A stretch of 64,000 nt of DNA from Phallus indusiatus (GCA_027605045.1 JAQFWX010000005.1:1736001-1800000); one strand, 5' to 3'. Positions 46,239 through 58,521 are shown, numbered from the stretch's first letter. The notes: a model not told the origin generated them from the letters alone. A program made the numbers and translations.

Positions 46239-46559
46239 GATACGCTCAGATGAGGTCGAAGTGGTATGTAGGCGTGGGGAGAGCGTGGGAATAACTGTTT
46301 GGACAAACCCGGCGGATTTCTTCTGAAATCCAGGGTTTCTGTTATGAATTGGAAAGCATTTCATCAAGTTATATATTGATAACAGTTCAATTAGATTATC
46401 TCCCGGTATAAAACACGAATACAGGCAGCGAGTGCAGTTCCGGTCGCATAATTACCGAGTCTACCAAAGGACGTTCCAAATCACAGGTTCAAGCTTAATA
46501 AACTCCGTTTGGAGGCACGAAGGTTAACGTTAAGGCGTCGTAATCTCCTTCAATTCCTT

Positions 46560-47726
46560 CTAATCATCACAGCAATCACAGTGGTCTTCTGAGGCAGGTG
46601 CGGCAGGCACGGGGGCTACGTTAGCTTGAGTCGTCTGACGAATCCCGTTCAGAATTGAGACCGAATTGGTAAAAAAACAGAGGAACATACCTGACTGTTG
46701 TTTGAGGACAACTCAGGCGCCCTCGCAAACGTCATTTCCCTAGTACAGCATTTCTCGCCATTAGCACTGAGCGGCGTGCAACAAGCCTGAACCAAAAAGA
46801 TAGCAACGTCAGCATACTCAGTCTCACTGCGTGCTACGATGACAAACCTCAGTTACATTGTTCGAGTTCGAAATATCAGGTGAGCACCGGCACTGATCTG
46901 CTTGCTTGCATTCTTCTTTTTCCACACAGCACTTGCAAATGTCCACACGACTTGTTCCTCTCTCAAGCTCGATACCTTGACTCGGAACGCGACAAGATGA
47001 ACAACATCCTCCATCGAAACTCGGATCTCGAGCCCATCTAATCATTTTGACACCTTCCCATCCGAAAAGGTGTGCTAAAACTATGGATGTAGCGCCATCT
47101 ATCCACCACCCTCCTCGCCAGAGACGATAGATTAACGACCCAATAAACAAGACGACTGTGATTTGGATACAAGATAAAGAGCAAGTAGCTTCTCCTTCCA
47201 TTGCAGAACTGTTCAGTTGTTTGGCTAAGTACCGCTTGGGAAGCCAGATGAGGATCATAATGCCGATAGCACTCGCGGATATGATGAGAGACGCATCACT
47301 GCTGTCAGGTCTTTCATGTAAAGCAAGAATCGAAATAGCCGTTGCTAGCGTCCCGAGCCCAAGTAACACTAAAAGCGTGCCAATAGCGTACGTAGCGTAC
47401 TTCTCGAATCTACACTCCGAAGTTTATTAGTAAACCACGTCTTTCTTTTTGTCCCATCTCACAAGCACCAAAGCGTACCGTATAATACGGGGATCGACCT
47501 TTGTTGACTGCTCTTCTCCAGGTTTCACTACAGAGAGGAATCTCCATAACACAATGATGGAAGACGCCACTTCAATGCCTGACTGAACACCGAAAAAGAC
47601 CAAGGATCGGGAAGATGATTCGGCTCCGAAGACTATAGATATCGTACCCTCCGCACCATTGTATATCACGGAGATGATACTAATGGCTATTGCGAAATAC
47701 TGTAGAGCTCGATATGAGGGCGACAT
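46560..47726 (-). CDS. TMEM163-like multi-pass membrane protein with Cys-rich tail
   Basis: Four exons, 47,479-47,726, 46,848-47,409, 46,691-46,786 and 46,560-46,634, sum to 981 bases and 326 residues. About six membrane segments are visible: YFAIAISIISVIYNGAEGTI, GVQSGIEVASSIIVLWRFL, YAIGTLLVLLGLGTLATAIS, ASLIISASAIGIMILIWLP, SLSCIQITVVLFIGSLIYRL and WWIDGATSIVLAHLFGWEG. The pattern with DPR..RFEKY, a CSLSC motif and WWIDGATS resembles the cation-efflux-like core of TMEM163-type zinc transporters; this is a family-level inference. The C-terminal 110 residues hold about 20 cysteines, many as CC pairs (GGCCSSC, CKCCVEKEEC, CRCS, ACCTP, KCC, CDCCDD), which suggests metal binding. It is divergent from the zinc-finger gene. 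The left-arm copy is broken. Confidence 0.7.
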
Positions 47727-49289
47727 GGACTTGGGTGGTGGGTGAAGGCAGTGAGGTGTAAGTCGCTGCCAACCGAGTTACCTAAGCGTGGAAGTTCGGA
47801 ACTTCTGAACACGAGTTTTGAAGACACATTTCGAAAAAAAACGTGGCCAATACTTTCCTTCTCAACATGACTGGGGAAGCTGGATTCGAAAAGAAAATTT
47901 TTGGGTTGAGAATTCGTATGCGAATGAGAGTAACGCAGCGCTCGGCGGCTATCCGACTTTCCGCCAGTATACAGCGCTGTTTTCGCTAGCTCAGCCTAGA
48001 CCAATCAATTCCGACCGGTTCTACTTGTTTGACACCACCGTTGACCAGCAAAAATGTTTGTTGGATGCATTCTCGAACGAAAATGTTTCGGAAGGACCTT
48101 ATACAAGTAAAGAACCCTGTAGCGCGACTCGATACCGCTGCAATGTTCAAAAATCAGTATCAACGTAGGTGTTGCTGTTATTTACCTTTTTAGTGTTTCC
48201 TGAAATTTTAAAGGAAGCGCTTTTCAACGTGATTCGGTTACCATATGTGGGTCATCTTTCAAATGCCTCAGATTATTTCACGTCTAAATTGTCGCTCTAG
48301 GGCATGAAGAAATAAACGAAAAGACACAAAGATACCGTTCCTGAACGTGAACAAACGCGTTAAAATCAAATATAATCGCGATTATCAAAGACATACCTAG
48401 TTCTTTGAGAGTCACTGCGGGTAACAAAGGCCGGAGATGCCGTTTCAAGTCAGGTGGTAAACGACTACACGTAGTTCCCTTTGACTACTTCACCTATCAC
48501 TTGTCTCAACATTTCGAGGACTTCCTCAGCTGACTTGTTGATGGCGTTTTGAGGACCGTGATGAATAATGTAAGTTTCAAAAAAATGTTTCTACACTGTA
48601 TGCTCACCCTCTTATAGATTATAGCACTAACTTACTTTCCAGTCTGTAAATAGCACTGAGATGGCGAAATATAAACAACTTAAAAACTGATACGTGAGTA
48701 CTGATGTTGACAGTGAGCGGTTGTAAAACCACTGCTGTATCAGGAATACACGTCGAGCGGGCGTTCATTCATCAACTCCAAGACGTGAATCATATGCTTT
48801 TAGACCTAGGTAACAATGTTAAGGTTTGCTTATTTTGTCGACAATAGAGCTGATTTTCTCACGTGTTTTGGTATTGGAAAGGTCCAGGACAAGTTCGGTA
48901 GAACAGGTGAAACGGACATGAAGCGTTTGAGCTGGGCCCTGTGGACGAAGGACCACCTCTTCTGGGCTCTTTAGAGTGACCTCTCGTTACCCAACCCTGG
49001 TCCAAATTACTCGAAAACTAGACGGACCCTCGGCAATCGTGGATCTTCAGCACGGACACGCAGAAGCAGAGATCTCTCTATTGGCGATCTCCCAACTGTG
49101 GTCAACCTGTGGATTTTTGTTGTCCTAATGTGGATTCAAACGCTCAGCACCATTACACACGTCGTCCAACGTTGAACCTAGAAACTATAAAAACCGCAAC
49201 CGGTTCCATGTTCGATATACAATTTCTTCCCTCCCTTCGTCTACCATCAGTATTCAACAACTGACTAATATTTTCCTTCGACTTCTGCA
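47727..49289. promoter_or_regulatory. Divergent promoter region with an extra block
   Basis: The spacer serves the TMEM163-like gene (-) and the zinc-finger gene (+). It is colinear with the left arm at 2,635-3,596 except for about 545 extra bases at 48,440-48,985. The extra block includes a minus-strand frame at about 48,468-48,582 that reads like protein (ETYIIHHGPQNAINKS). The frame at 47,818-48,168 (+) partly matches 3,210-3,470 but has no motif. Confidence 0.5.
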
Positions 49290-51467
49290 ATGTCTCACCC
49301 TTTTACTAACAATGGTCAGGAACCTCACTTTTTCCAGCGACCTCCGAGAGCACTCCAGTACGAAAAAGCCGAGAACCATCCCGATCCCGATCCTGAGCAT
49401 ACCCCCCAAGTAAAGTCATTTCCACGTTTCCAGCGGCCTGAGCAATTCCTTTCCACGGTACCGATCGCAGGCCCTTCCTCACAGTGGTACTCCCTGCCAG
49501 GCGCGTCGTCGGCTCCATCGTCCTCGAGATCCTTCCCAACCTCTGCCATCCGTTCGTTTCCTCAGTCGGCCTCGCAGACACCCTACGTATCTCCTTTGGG
49601 CATCCATGGCGTTCCTATGACCTCTCCCGCAGAACCAGTGTACCAGACGTTCCCGAATGCGCCTTCCAGTAGTTCCAGGTCCGATCCCGCCTTCCTTGCC
49701 AATGGAGATCCTTCCTCTGCGCCCTTAAGACAACGACCTCGTACCAATGGAGAACCCGAATTGAATAACGCGTCGATCGACGCGCCCTCGAATGCTAAAC
49801 TTTATAGAATCAGCGGTAACAACTACCAGAACTCACCAAGTACGTCATTAAACCCTGTTTGAACGCGATCTCACCTCTTTCGACGTGTCGTCATCTTCAC
49901 AGACGTTCCGTATCCAGCGAATACTTACAACAATAACTTCGTCAATTCTAATTCTTCCAATAACTTTGGTAAGTAAACATGATAGTTTTTCGTTACCGTA
50001 TATGGGCACTGAATATGCATGATCTTCGACGCTTCAGTGGGACCCTCGGCTTCGTCTTCCTATGCCAACACGACGCCTTACCCAAATTACCGAAACGTTG
50101 ACGGTATGATCGCTTTCGTGTCGGGGGATTTTTGATGATCTGACATGTACTAAATAGATGCCTTCTTATACTCAGTACCTTGTCCCCCTGTTCCACCAAT
50201 TCCAGCGTACAACATGGGTCCGAATCAAATAGGACCGAATGCCATGGCTGTGAACAATACAACGTGGTACAATAAAAATGTAAATCCGTATCGTCCTGCC
50301 TCCAATCAGCTGTCCGCCCTTCCGGCCGGCGTTGGTCCTCCCGCCGCCCATCCGTCTAGGACTCAGTTTGGTCCAAATGTTTATCCTGAATATGGTGGCA
50401 TGTGTAACTACGCTTTTGATTCGGGATTGAGCGCAATTGGAAACGGAAACTACTATAATAGTTCGTATCAGTTTTGTTACGCTCAGGAACTCTTCGCTCA
50501 ACTATTATCTTGTTAGACGCGACGACCTCACTGCTACCAACTTTCGCGCCTCCCAATCTGCCAAATGCTCCTCTCGGCTGGACTCCGGATTTTCCAGCCC
50601 CTGAAAACTTAGATAAAAATTGTACGTAATTTTATTTCATAACATTTTGTTTAGTTGACGAGTTTCATTGCGAACAGCCGTGGCCTCGACTGGATCGGGA
50701 CCAAACGTCGCTTCACAATTCTCAGAGATTCAGACGAATGGAGATGTCAATAGCATATACGAGGATGAAAACGGTAAGTCACTTCAATCTATTGTATACA
50801 CGAACAATCATATTGACAAGGTCATATATAAGATGAAACCTACTCAGATAATACCGATTTTGATCAACACCCAGGTACCACTGGACACGCCACGAATACC
50901 AACGCTATTGCGTCTTCATCATCGGGGACACAAATTGATCTGTCACATTCCTCCTATGAAGTCCCCAAAAAACGTACAAGAAATTCAGAACCTAAACCGG
51001 CGGTAGACCCTAGACTATGGCACCTACAAGACGGGTTTTACTATTGCCAGTACATTGGACCGGACCGCCCAGAGGGATGTTGGCACTCGGAAACGAACGC
51101 GGATCAAAGTTTTAAAACAAACTCGATCAGAAACCTGGAAAGACATGTTCGCAAACACGCCAAAGTGGAGGCGGGGATGCTAAACCTCTCTCAAAGCCAA
51201 AGAGTGGCGATGAACGCTCTCGCCGAATACGGAAAGTTGAGGACATTAGCGAAATGCGATCTTGAAGACGAAGACTTGTCTCATTGTGCGTTTTATCGTA
51301 AGCACGGTCGTCGCTGGGCTGCGATGACGATGGAAAGGGAGGAAAATCTGGAGCGAAAACATCGGAAAAGATACCATGATATCGATTGGCAGGAGAAGAC
51401 CAAAAGATCTCGTATGCCCCGTTCCAAGTCACAGGGAAAGCGAGGTAACTTGAAGAAGATGACTTGA
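49290..51467 (+). CDS. Putative zinc-finger protein, right (intact) copy
   Basis: Seven exons were placed: 49,290-49,839, 49,903-49,968, 50,038-50,103, 50,158-50,460, 50,517-50,621, 50,678-50,773 and 50,875-51,467. They sum to 1,779 bases and 592 residues. Residues 1-390 are disordered and rich in P, S, N and Y (FFQRPPRALQYEKAEN, PNVYPEYGG). A short basic patch, VPKKRTRNSEPK, could be a nuclear signal. The motif CQYIGPDRPEGC followed by RHVRKHAK gives a C-x10-C ... H-x3-H arrangement, an unusually spaced C2H2 finger. The tail is Lys/Arg-rich (RKHRKRYHDIDWQEKTKRSR). A DNA-binding regulator is a reasonable inference; targets are unknown. The exon 6 acceptor GCGAACAG is preferred to TTTAG because it keeps the frame. 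The left copy lacks exon 7. Confidence 0.75.
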
Positions 51468-51711
51468 TCATGGTGCCTTGGGGTCATTCGTTCATTTTCA
51501 AGAAGTTTCTTCTTCTTTTACTTTTGCTTTACTACTATCACTCCATCATTTAAGATGACACCGGTCTCAAAACACATACTTTTATATATTTGTTTACCTT
51601 TTCAATATCTGTTATGTCAACTTAAAATAACGAATGTATCATTGATCTTCATCCTCATCATCGTGTATTCATATCTTTTGGTCATCGCTAATCATAATAA
51701 AAACAAGAATA

Positions 51712-52198
51712 GGGGGTTTCACGTAGGTGAACTCGCTCTGAATTCGCTTTAAATTCGACGGATAACTCCCTCTTGAACTCGTGGTGAAACTCTAGGTTAT
51801 CATCGAGTTATCAGACGAGTTCAGATGGAGTTCAGATGAAGTTTGTCCTACGTGAAACCCCCCCCTTCGGCAATTCCACTTGAATTCCAGTTCGCATTTT
51901 CACTAAAATTTGATGGGAATTGATGGACCAATGTGGAATTTAATAATAATTAATTGGTACCTTATACGGGCATAGAAAATAATTTAATCAGATCAAAAAA
52001 TTAAGCGAGAGTTCAGACCGAGTTAACGAGTGGAGTTTTTGATCAAACTGGGAAAGCAGCTCTGGAGCTGCTTTCCCACTGAACTCCAAACCAAACTCCA
52101 AAACTGATTTCCGGAGAATTCCGAGGACGAGTTCAAGACCGAATTCAAGACCGAATTCAGCCCGAGTTCACGTTGGAATTCACCTACGTGAAACCCCC
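51712..52198. mobile_element. TA-flanked TIR element with GAATTC/GAGTTC words
   Basis: The ends are GGGGGTTTCACGTAGGTGAA and its complement TTCACCTACGTGAAACCCCC, a perfect 20-base inverted repeat. TA flanks both sides (51,710-51,711 and 52,199-52,200). It is 487 bases and has no ORF. A further copy of the terminal word in the right-end orientation, CCTACGTGAAACCCCC, occurs at about 51,848-51,863, so 51,712-51,866 alone would also look like a complete element. The body is full of GAATTC, GAGTTC and AACTC words on both strands. Confidence 0.8.
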
Positions 52199-52200
52199 TA

Positions 52201-52714
52201 ATGAGAGAAACAATTCAATTGAATTCTTGCCGCAATGACAATACCGCCTTATAATAAAGCATATTTGGATCGATATAAAAAGACTGAAGGACGTGTTGAA
52301 ATCGTTTGCTGCTATTATGTCTAAATACTTTATCGACCACGAGCTCTACAAGTCATGCGTGGTGATGCGATCACGTGCATGGATTGTGTAATCCGAGAGG
52401 CTAGAGCGGCAACCGTTCTTGAACTCTTCGCGCTCTCAAACTTTTATTCACAATTATTCTTAATGGATACCAAGAATCGGATTTTGGAGTCTTATAACAA
52501 GTGTCTTTTATTGGAAAATTGCCTCATTTCGAGATCTCATGGGCTACATTCAGTCAAGTGGTCGAATCTTCCGTGGTCTTGCGATGGTCATCCCTGACGG
52601 CGATGCGGTTTGTCGGGTTTATGTGCCCGAGATGAAGTAAGATGTTATCTATGGTGTTCCCATAAAGAATCTCATCTTGATCCTTACTTTCACTATTACA
52701 CAACTCTCGCAGAC
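52201..52714. repeat. Spacer with a dispersed repeat
   Basis: 52,395-52,500 matches 63,130-63,240 in the same orientation (CTCTCAAACTT, ATTATTCTTAATGG, AGTCTTATA). The tract also serves as the SDR upstream region. No gene is seen; the short plus frame at 52,355-52,597 overlaps the repeat and is not supported. Confidence 0.5.
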
Positions 52715-53848
52715 ATGTCTACACCGGCAAAGCAGTTGGTCTGGTTCATAACTGGCACATCGTACGTTTCCAAGACTTATTCAATACCAAGATCTCGCTC
52801 ATTAACGAATGTCTAGTACCGGTATAGGTCGTGAACTCACCTTGGCCGCTTTAAAGCGTGGAGAGAAGGTTATAGCAACAGCCCGCAACATCGCTAAAAT
52901 CGATGATTTGAAAAAAGCGGGTGCCGATATTCTGCAATTGGATGTTACGGATTCGCTAGACAACCTGCATGCCATTACGAAAGAAGCTGTTAAAATTCAC
53001 GGCCGTATTGATGTTTTGGTTAATAACGCAGCCTATGGTGAGGTCGGCGTGTTGGAAGAAAATACGTAAGACAGTTATTATGTTTCGTATGTGGTGGTAT
53101 ATGATCGTTCAAATTGTAGCCCCGAGGAAACGTACCGACTATACAAGTATACGATTTCTACTCTAGTCTTACGGGTGCGCTGATCATATCTTAATCCAGC
53201 ACGCTTGTCTTTGGAGCACTAAATACTATCCGTGCTGTTCTACCTTACATGAGAGCACAAAAATCGGGAACGGTCGTGTTCATGGGCTCTTTCGGCTCGT
53301 GGAGTGGAGTTTCAAATTTTGGGCTTTATCTCAGTGCTAAGTCTGCTATACGAAGTTAGTATCGGCTTTGGTTATTTGACAAGTTGTAATAATGGTTGTT
53401 CTAGCTCTGTCAGAAACGTTGCACCATGAGATTGAACCGTTGGGTCTTAGAAGCATTTGTTTTGAGCCGGGATTTGTTAGGACGCCCTTGCTTAAAGAAA
53501 GTCATGTTATGCATAAACCCAGGATCGCGGATTATAACGAAATGACAAGAGCGAATTTGGCTGGTCTCCATGGTGCGTGTGCGCTCGAATCTGTTATAGA
53601 GGCTTTGAAATAACGATTGCAAAAAAGCGTATAGAGGGAAGCAACTTGGTGACCCTACGAGAGTTGCACAAGTAATCTTAGACGTTGTGCGTCAAGAAGG
53701 CGTCGCTCATGGACGACAAATCCCACTGGTCCTCCAGCTTGGTAGCGATTCCTCAGTGGGGCTTCGGAGTATTCTGGATAAAACTGCTCAGACGTTGACA
53801 GAATGGGAAGATGTGATAATTGGAACTGATTTTCCAAATGGTAGTTAA
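52715..53848 (+). CDS. Short-chain dehydrogenase/reductase (SDR)
   Basis: This is an NAD(P)-dependent oxidoreductase of unknown substrate. Six exons, 52,715-52,761, 52,817-53,065, 53,120-53,146, 53,200-53,354, 53,405-53,576 and 53,635-53,848, sum to 864 bases and 287 residues. The cofactor loop TGTSTGIGREL is split by the first intron. Other landmarks are LDVTDSLDNL, VLVNNAAYG, VVFMGSFGSWSG with the catalytic Ser, YLSAKSA (YxxxK) and CFEPGFVRTP. The last intron (GTGTGC..ATAG) is needed to join LAGLHGA to GKQLGDPTRVAQVILDVV; without it the frame ends early at 53,611. This gene is absent from the left arm. The order of motifs is that of classical single-domain SDRs that act on lipids, polyols or aldehydes; I cannot choose between them. 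Confidence 0.88.
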
Positions 53849-55190
53849 AAGGTCGTCTACTGGAATGTTAATTGCGCAGGGAGTCGTCAGAGATCTTCTT
53901 GAAATATGTAACTTTGTTTTCTTCGTCTGATTCAGGAGCCGAGCTACTCCGAGAAACGTCCCGCTGATTAGGACTAACAGCAATGAATAGCTTCTTTGTC
54001 ATCCTTCGTCAGACACGTCGGAAAAATCCAGTATTACTGGTTGAATACTAGTAAGGCTACCGCAAGGTTTCGTTTCAAACATCTATTCTCCGTCTGGCAT
54101 TAATGATCATCTCACTTTTAACGGTCAACAAATAAACACTGCTTGCCAATGCGCCACAAGAGTCAAGAAAATAATGATTAAATAACGGCTTTGAGAAAAT
54201 CATATGACTAGATCTTTTGGCAATAAATAATAGACGACTCGGACAGCAGCACCATTTACCGCATATATATCAAACCAGCGTATGTGACCTATTATAGTGA
54301 CGACCGGCCATTTTCTGACTCGGCGTTGTTTCAGCGCCAAACTGAAGACGAAATTCTCCGGAAGTGTTCTCTCAGCTCTGGGACATTTCTTTCTAGATTC
54401 ATCAAGAAGGATGGAAGAAGTGAATGTCGCTGTCATGCATGTCAAATGTATTGGAAAGTGCGCGTCCGTTTTATTTATGAAAAATTGGCTGATTGTGTGA
54501 AATTCAGGTTACGCGATATGTTTTTTGTTAATTACAACATAGTAAAACGAAATAGGACCGTACTGCAAATCAATTAATATACCACTGGATCACTGGATTC
54601 GAGTCATATTTGTCTATGCGACATCAGATTCCTTTCAAAACTGAATAGCCACGTGAAGAGCGAATACGACTGGGAGCTGTACTAACTTGTGGGTTCCCAC
54701 CTTTCCGTCCTAAAGCGTTAAGTGACTATTACTATCTTGCTAACTAAATTATGGTTCTCGCTCAAGTAGATAGCCGCTGGAAATTGTAGATAGCGCCGGG
54801 GTGCAAACATTGGGGGAAGCAGTGTGTTGACCGTGTAGGACGACAATAGGGAACAGCTCACTTCGCACGAATGCGGTGATAGCCTCTGACAGCAATGACA
54901 GATCCGAGAGGACGAGTACAAGCGGTGGGCTTCTGCCAGGCACCAGAAATTTGTGCTGACTTCTGAAAAAGTTAGCAAATCGAGTACTGATTGGTGCTTT
55001 ATTCAAGTTCAATTAGATAAAGCAACGTTTTCTGGCACCCAATTCTATTAGTATTGATCTTCACTGCCACAAGATGCAAACAAAGCGAGCGTTTTGAGTA
55101 ACAAATTGAAGGCAAGTTTTGCCACAAACTTTTCTCAGACGCCCCCTGTTCACATAACCCTACCCCCCAATCAACCATCAGCTACATACC
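53849..55190. repeat. Spacer, then DUF6535 5' flank
   Basis: 53,849-54,390 has no gene and no match. 54,390-54,700 matches, inverted, the left arm at about 700-940. 54,720-55,190 is the DUF6535 5' flank, inverted to 208-670 and 14,374-14,720. No gene is seen. Confidence 0.5.
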
Positions 55191-58100
55191 ATGTCTGAAA
55201 CATCTAGCTTGAGAGGAGAAACAACACTCATTGAGGCTCAGAATGAAAATGGAACAAGTTCTGGAATGGCTCCGGAAGGGCCTAGCGAACACCTTGAAGA
55301 AGCTGCGCCGCCTGCGCGGATTACTACTTCTTTGGGCGAGGACAGCGAGCCACCTGCCCCTGTGCCACTGGCAATGGAAAAAAGTTCTGGAATAACCCCG
55401 GAAAGGCCTAGTAGTGAACACCGTGAAAAAGCTGCGCGGATCGCTGAAAGCTTTTCGTCCACAAGCTTCCGGGCGAGTTCTTTGGACAAGGGTAGAGAGC
55501 AATCTGTGTCACCCCGTAATCTGCTCAGTGAGTTTTTTCTGTTTCCCGATATACTATATTTAAGTTTTATCATTTACTTACTTTTTCAAAGGCTCTGCAC
55601 CTGATGTTACCCAACCTGTTAGGCAACGACGCAAGAAGAAACATAGAAGCGTTTTCGGATTAACACACGAAATTGGTCGTGAGTATCACGACTTCTGCTT
55701 ACTTTATGCAATCTAATATGACGCATCTTAGTGAATAATAGAGATACATACGACCAGAAATATACTCGAGATCGATGCGGAGAAGAGACTTCGGAGAATG
55801 CTCGTATTTGGTTGACTTATCTTGATGAAGCCGAGCCGTCTGATCGTGAGAGAGTTGAAGAGTGGAAAGGGGCGGCAGATGTTCTCCTAGTTTTTGTAAG
55901 ATATATTCGTTTTGTTTCTTTACTTAAGCTCATTATTTTGTTGCCAGGCTGGTCTGTTCTCCAGCGTTATAACGACATTCATCGTACAGGCTTTGCAGAG
56001 CCTGCAACAAGATAACTCCCAAGTCTCTGCATCCCTATTATTCGAAATAGCCGGAATTCTACGAGCCCAATCTAATGGCACCCCACTAAATATGATCCAA
56101 AACTCAAAGTTGACGCCTACATCGCCGTTTACACCATCGACGAACGCATTGTTAGTAAACGGTCTGTGGTTTACTAGCTTAGCGATCACGTTGTCTATAG
56201 CGTTGTTTGCTGTCATCGCGAAACAATGGGCACGGTATTCATTGGCTTCTATTCCTGGAACAGCCAAGGAAAGGGCGAGGGTCAGGCAACTACGGTTCAA
56301 AGGCTTTGAAGTGTGGAAGGTCGGTGCCATCCTTGACCTCCTTCCCGTCCTTCTTTATCTTGCTGTTGGTCTGTTCCTCACGGGCATCATAATAATGCTG
56401 TTTCCATTGAATGCTGCCATCGCGTGGACAATTGTCGGTATTACGGGGATCACCTATTCCTCATATTTTATTTCTGTGATATTGCCGATTCGGTATCCAG
56501 AATGTCCATATACAACCTCGATGACGATCTATGTCGGCGTTCTCTTTTTTGTCCTGCGAAAGGCTCTTCGCGGCCTGGGGATCGGTGCGATTTTACGTCA
56601 GGTTGTCTGGAGAATTATACATCCTGGACCTTATTGGATTGTTCGAGCTCTCGCTGACCACGCCATCAGCTTTTTCCGACACAGATTTAAGGTTGTCTGG
56701 AGAAAAATAAATCCTAAAACTCGCCGAACTATTCGAATTGCTTACGACGCTGTCGGCTTACACAGATTCATGTTTATTTCGAGGTTAGCAAGAGTCATGC
56801 GCTTTGGATTTCGGAGACTCCGTGGCAACTTCACTGAATTTGCCAAGTGGAGAGAAGATAAAATAAAACAAGTAGTTCAAACCGCAACGTATCTCGATTT
56901 TGAGGCACTCAGTTGGCTCTATGGGATTTCCTGGAACAGAGGCGTTCATCGAATGATCGCACGTTGTGCCGCGGTGAATCCAACAATCAGCAATCAATTT
57001 GGATCTGATATCCTTGGAAATCTCAACCGTAGTTTGGAAATCAGTGAAGCCAATGTTGTGGACTTGCGTTATGGCCTATGCTTGGATCTCCTGACAAGTG
57101 AAAGCGGTCACTGGCGTCTCCTGCGGTCTATTCCCGATGCGCTAGGAAATTACTTGGAAGAAGGAGAGTTTCAAAGCTATCTCCCCATTGCAGACACTGT
57201 GTTACAAGGCGATGATAAGCTCAAAGCTCTCCATGATGTGATCAAGGGCAATTGCAGACTTCCAATGGCCATGTGGGGTTATCTCCTAGAACAGGTGAAA
57301 CCTGATGCTACCATAGCTGCGCATATACTCATCAATATGGGTGACACGGGGTTGGTACGCTTTGAGAGTGAAAAACTGGGATCGTGGAAGTTTCTTTACC
57401 TGTTTGGTTACTTGGAAGCCAAAACTTATGAAACATGCTATAACTCCCTTCTCATCATTTATCGTAACCTCACTTCTGATGATCCGCTCGACATTGGGGA
57501 AGAGCAAAAACAGGAGTCCTTGAAACAGGTGTTTCACAGCTTTTGGAAACGTGTTTGGCGTCTTACACACCCTGATTCACTTCGCCCATTAGAGTATGGC
57601 CTCCGTTTAGCGTATGCCCTCCGCTTCTTCAGAGAGATTTGCTGCGTGGACTCGTTCTGGTGCGAGTCTATGACAGATGAAGCCAGAGAGAATGCAGTTT
57701 GGTGTTTGGATGAGATACTGCCCCCGCGACTTGCAGACACCCAGTTGGATAACTGCTTTCCTTTTACGGACGACCACGACCTCTCTCTCATATATCAATG
57801 GTACTCGCAAAATCTCGACTCGGACCTCTCATATTACACACATCCCCTTTTTCTCCTGCTGCTCGTGTCCCAGAACCGACACTATCTAACCACAATCCTC
57901 TTGAATGACACGAATGCTGTCTCTAACTTCTCGAAATGTGTTCAGAACCTGGCGAATTGTCAGGATATCAAAAACGAAAAGACAATATATCTAATCTTAA
58001 TGGACCTCCTCAGATCCGTGGACCCTAAGAAGAATCCCAGGCTGTTCAGCGTTCTTTACAATCGCTCTGTGCTTTTACAACTATGGGCACTCCTCGTGTA

Positions 58101-58521
58101 CCACGACCACGATACAGAAGAATATTTCCTGCTTTTGAACTCGAAGCTTGCCAGGGACAAGTTGGACGAGCTATTTATCGCTATGAATGAACTGGTCCAA
58201 TCTCACTACGCAAATTTACCTATTGCATTTCAACGAGCGGATTACTCGGCCTGGCATGCTCGTCTTGAATTAGTGACATCTGCGCGTCAGTTTGGAGAAC
58301 TCATAGGTGTGTCCCACATACAACCTGAGGCCACTTCCGATCAATCTGCGCCTGGCCGTTGGAATGCAACATCAATCAATGACCACGATAACGAAGAGCG
58401 TGCACAGGTGCCTGGTTCGGATGAGGTACTTCATTTACTACAGAGTTCATCATCCTTGAGAGTCCGCTTACTGAGACACTTGTATAGTGTAGAACTTTTA
58501 ACATTACGGGCAATTGGATGA
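55191..58521 (+). CDS. DUF6535 family protein, intact right copy
   Basis: Four exons, 55,191-55,527, 55,592-55,678, 55,732-55,895 and 55,948-58,521, sum to 3,162 bases and 1,053 residues in one frame. Residues 1-112 are polar and disordered. Then come RQRRKKKHRSVFGL and the DUF6535 core: TYDQKYTRDRCGEE, WLTYLDEAEPSD, WKGAADVLLVF, AGLFSSVITTFIVQALQSLQ, NALLVNGLWFTSLAITLSIA, VGAILDLLPVLLYLAVGLFL and AIAWTIVGITGITYSSYFIS. The four membrane segments fit the family. The rest (about 700 residues) is helical and soluble and is repeated in part at 21,259-21,786. Compared with the left copy there are about 64 extra residues around 56,565-56,810 (RQVVWRIIHPGPYWI and neighbours). Exon 1 is also longer (a second GITPERPSSEH segment resembles GMAPEGPSEH). 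Function is unknown. Confidence 0.88.

Noticed and set aside
55182..55573. Two minus-strand frames over 100 codons
   Set aside because: They are antisense to exon 1 of the intact DUF6535 gene, whose exon phases fit exactly.
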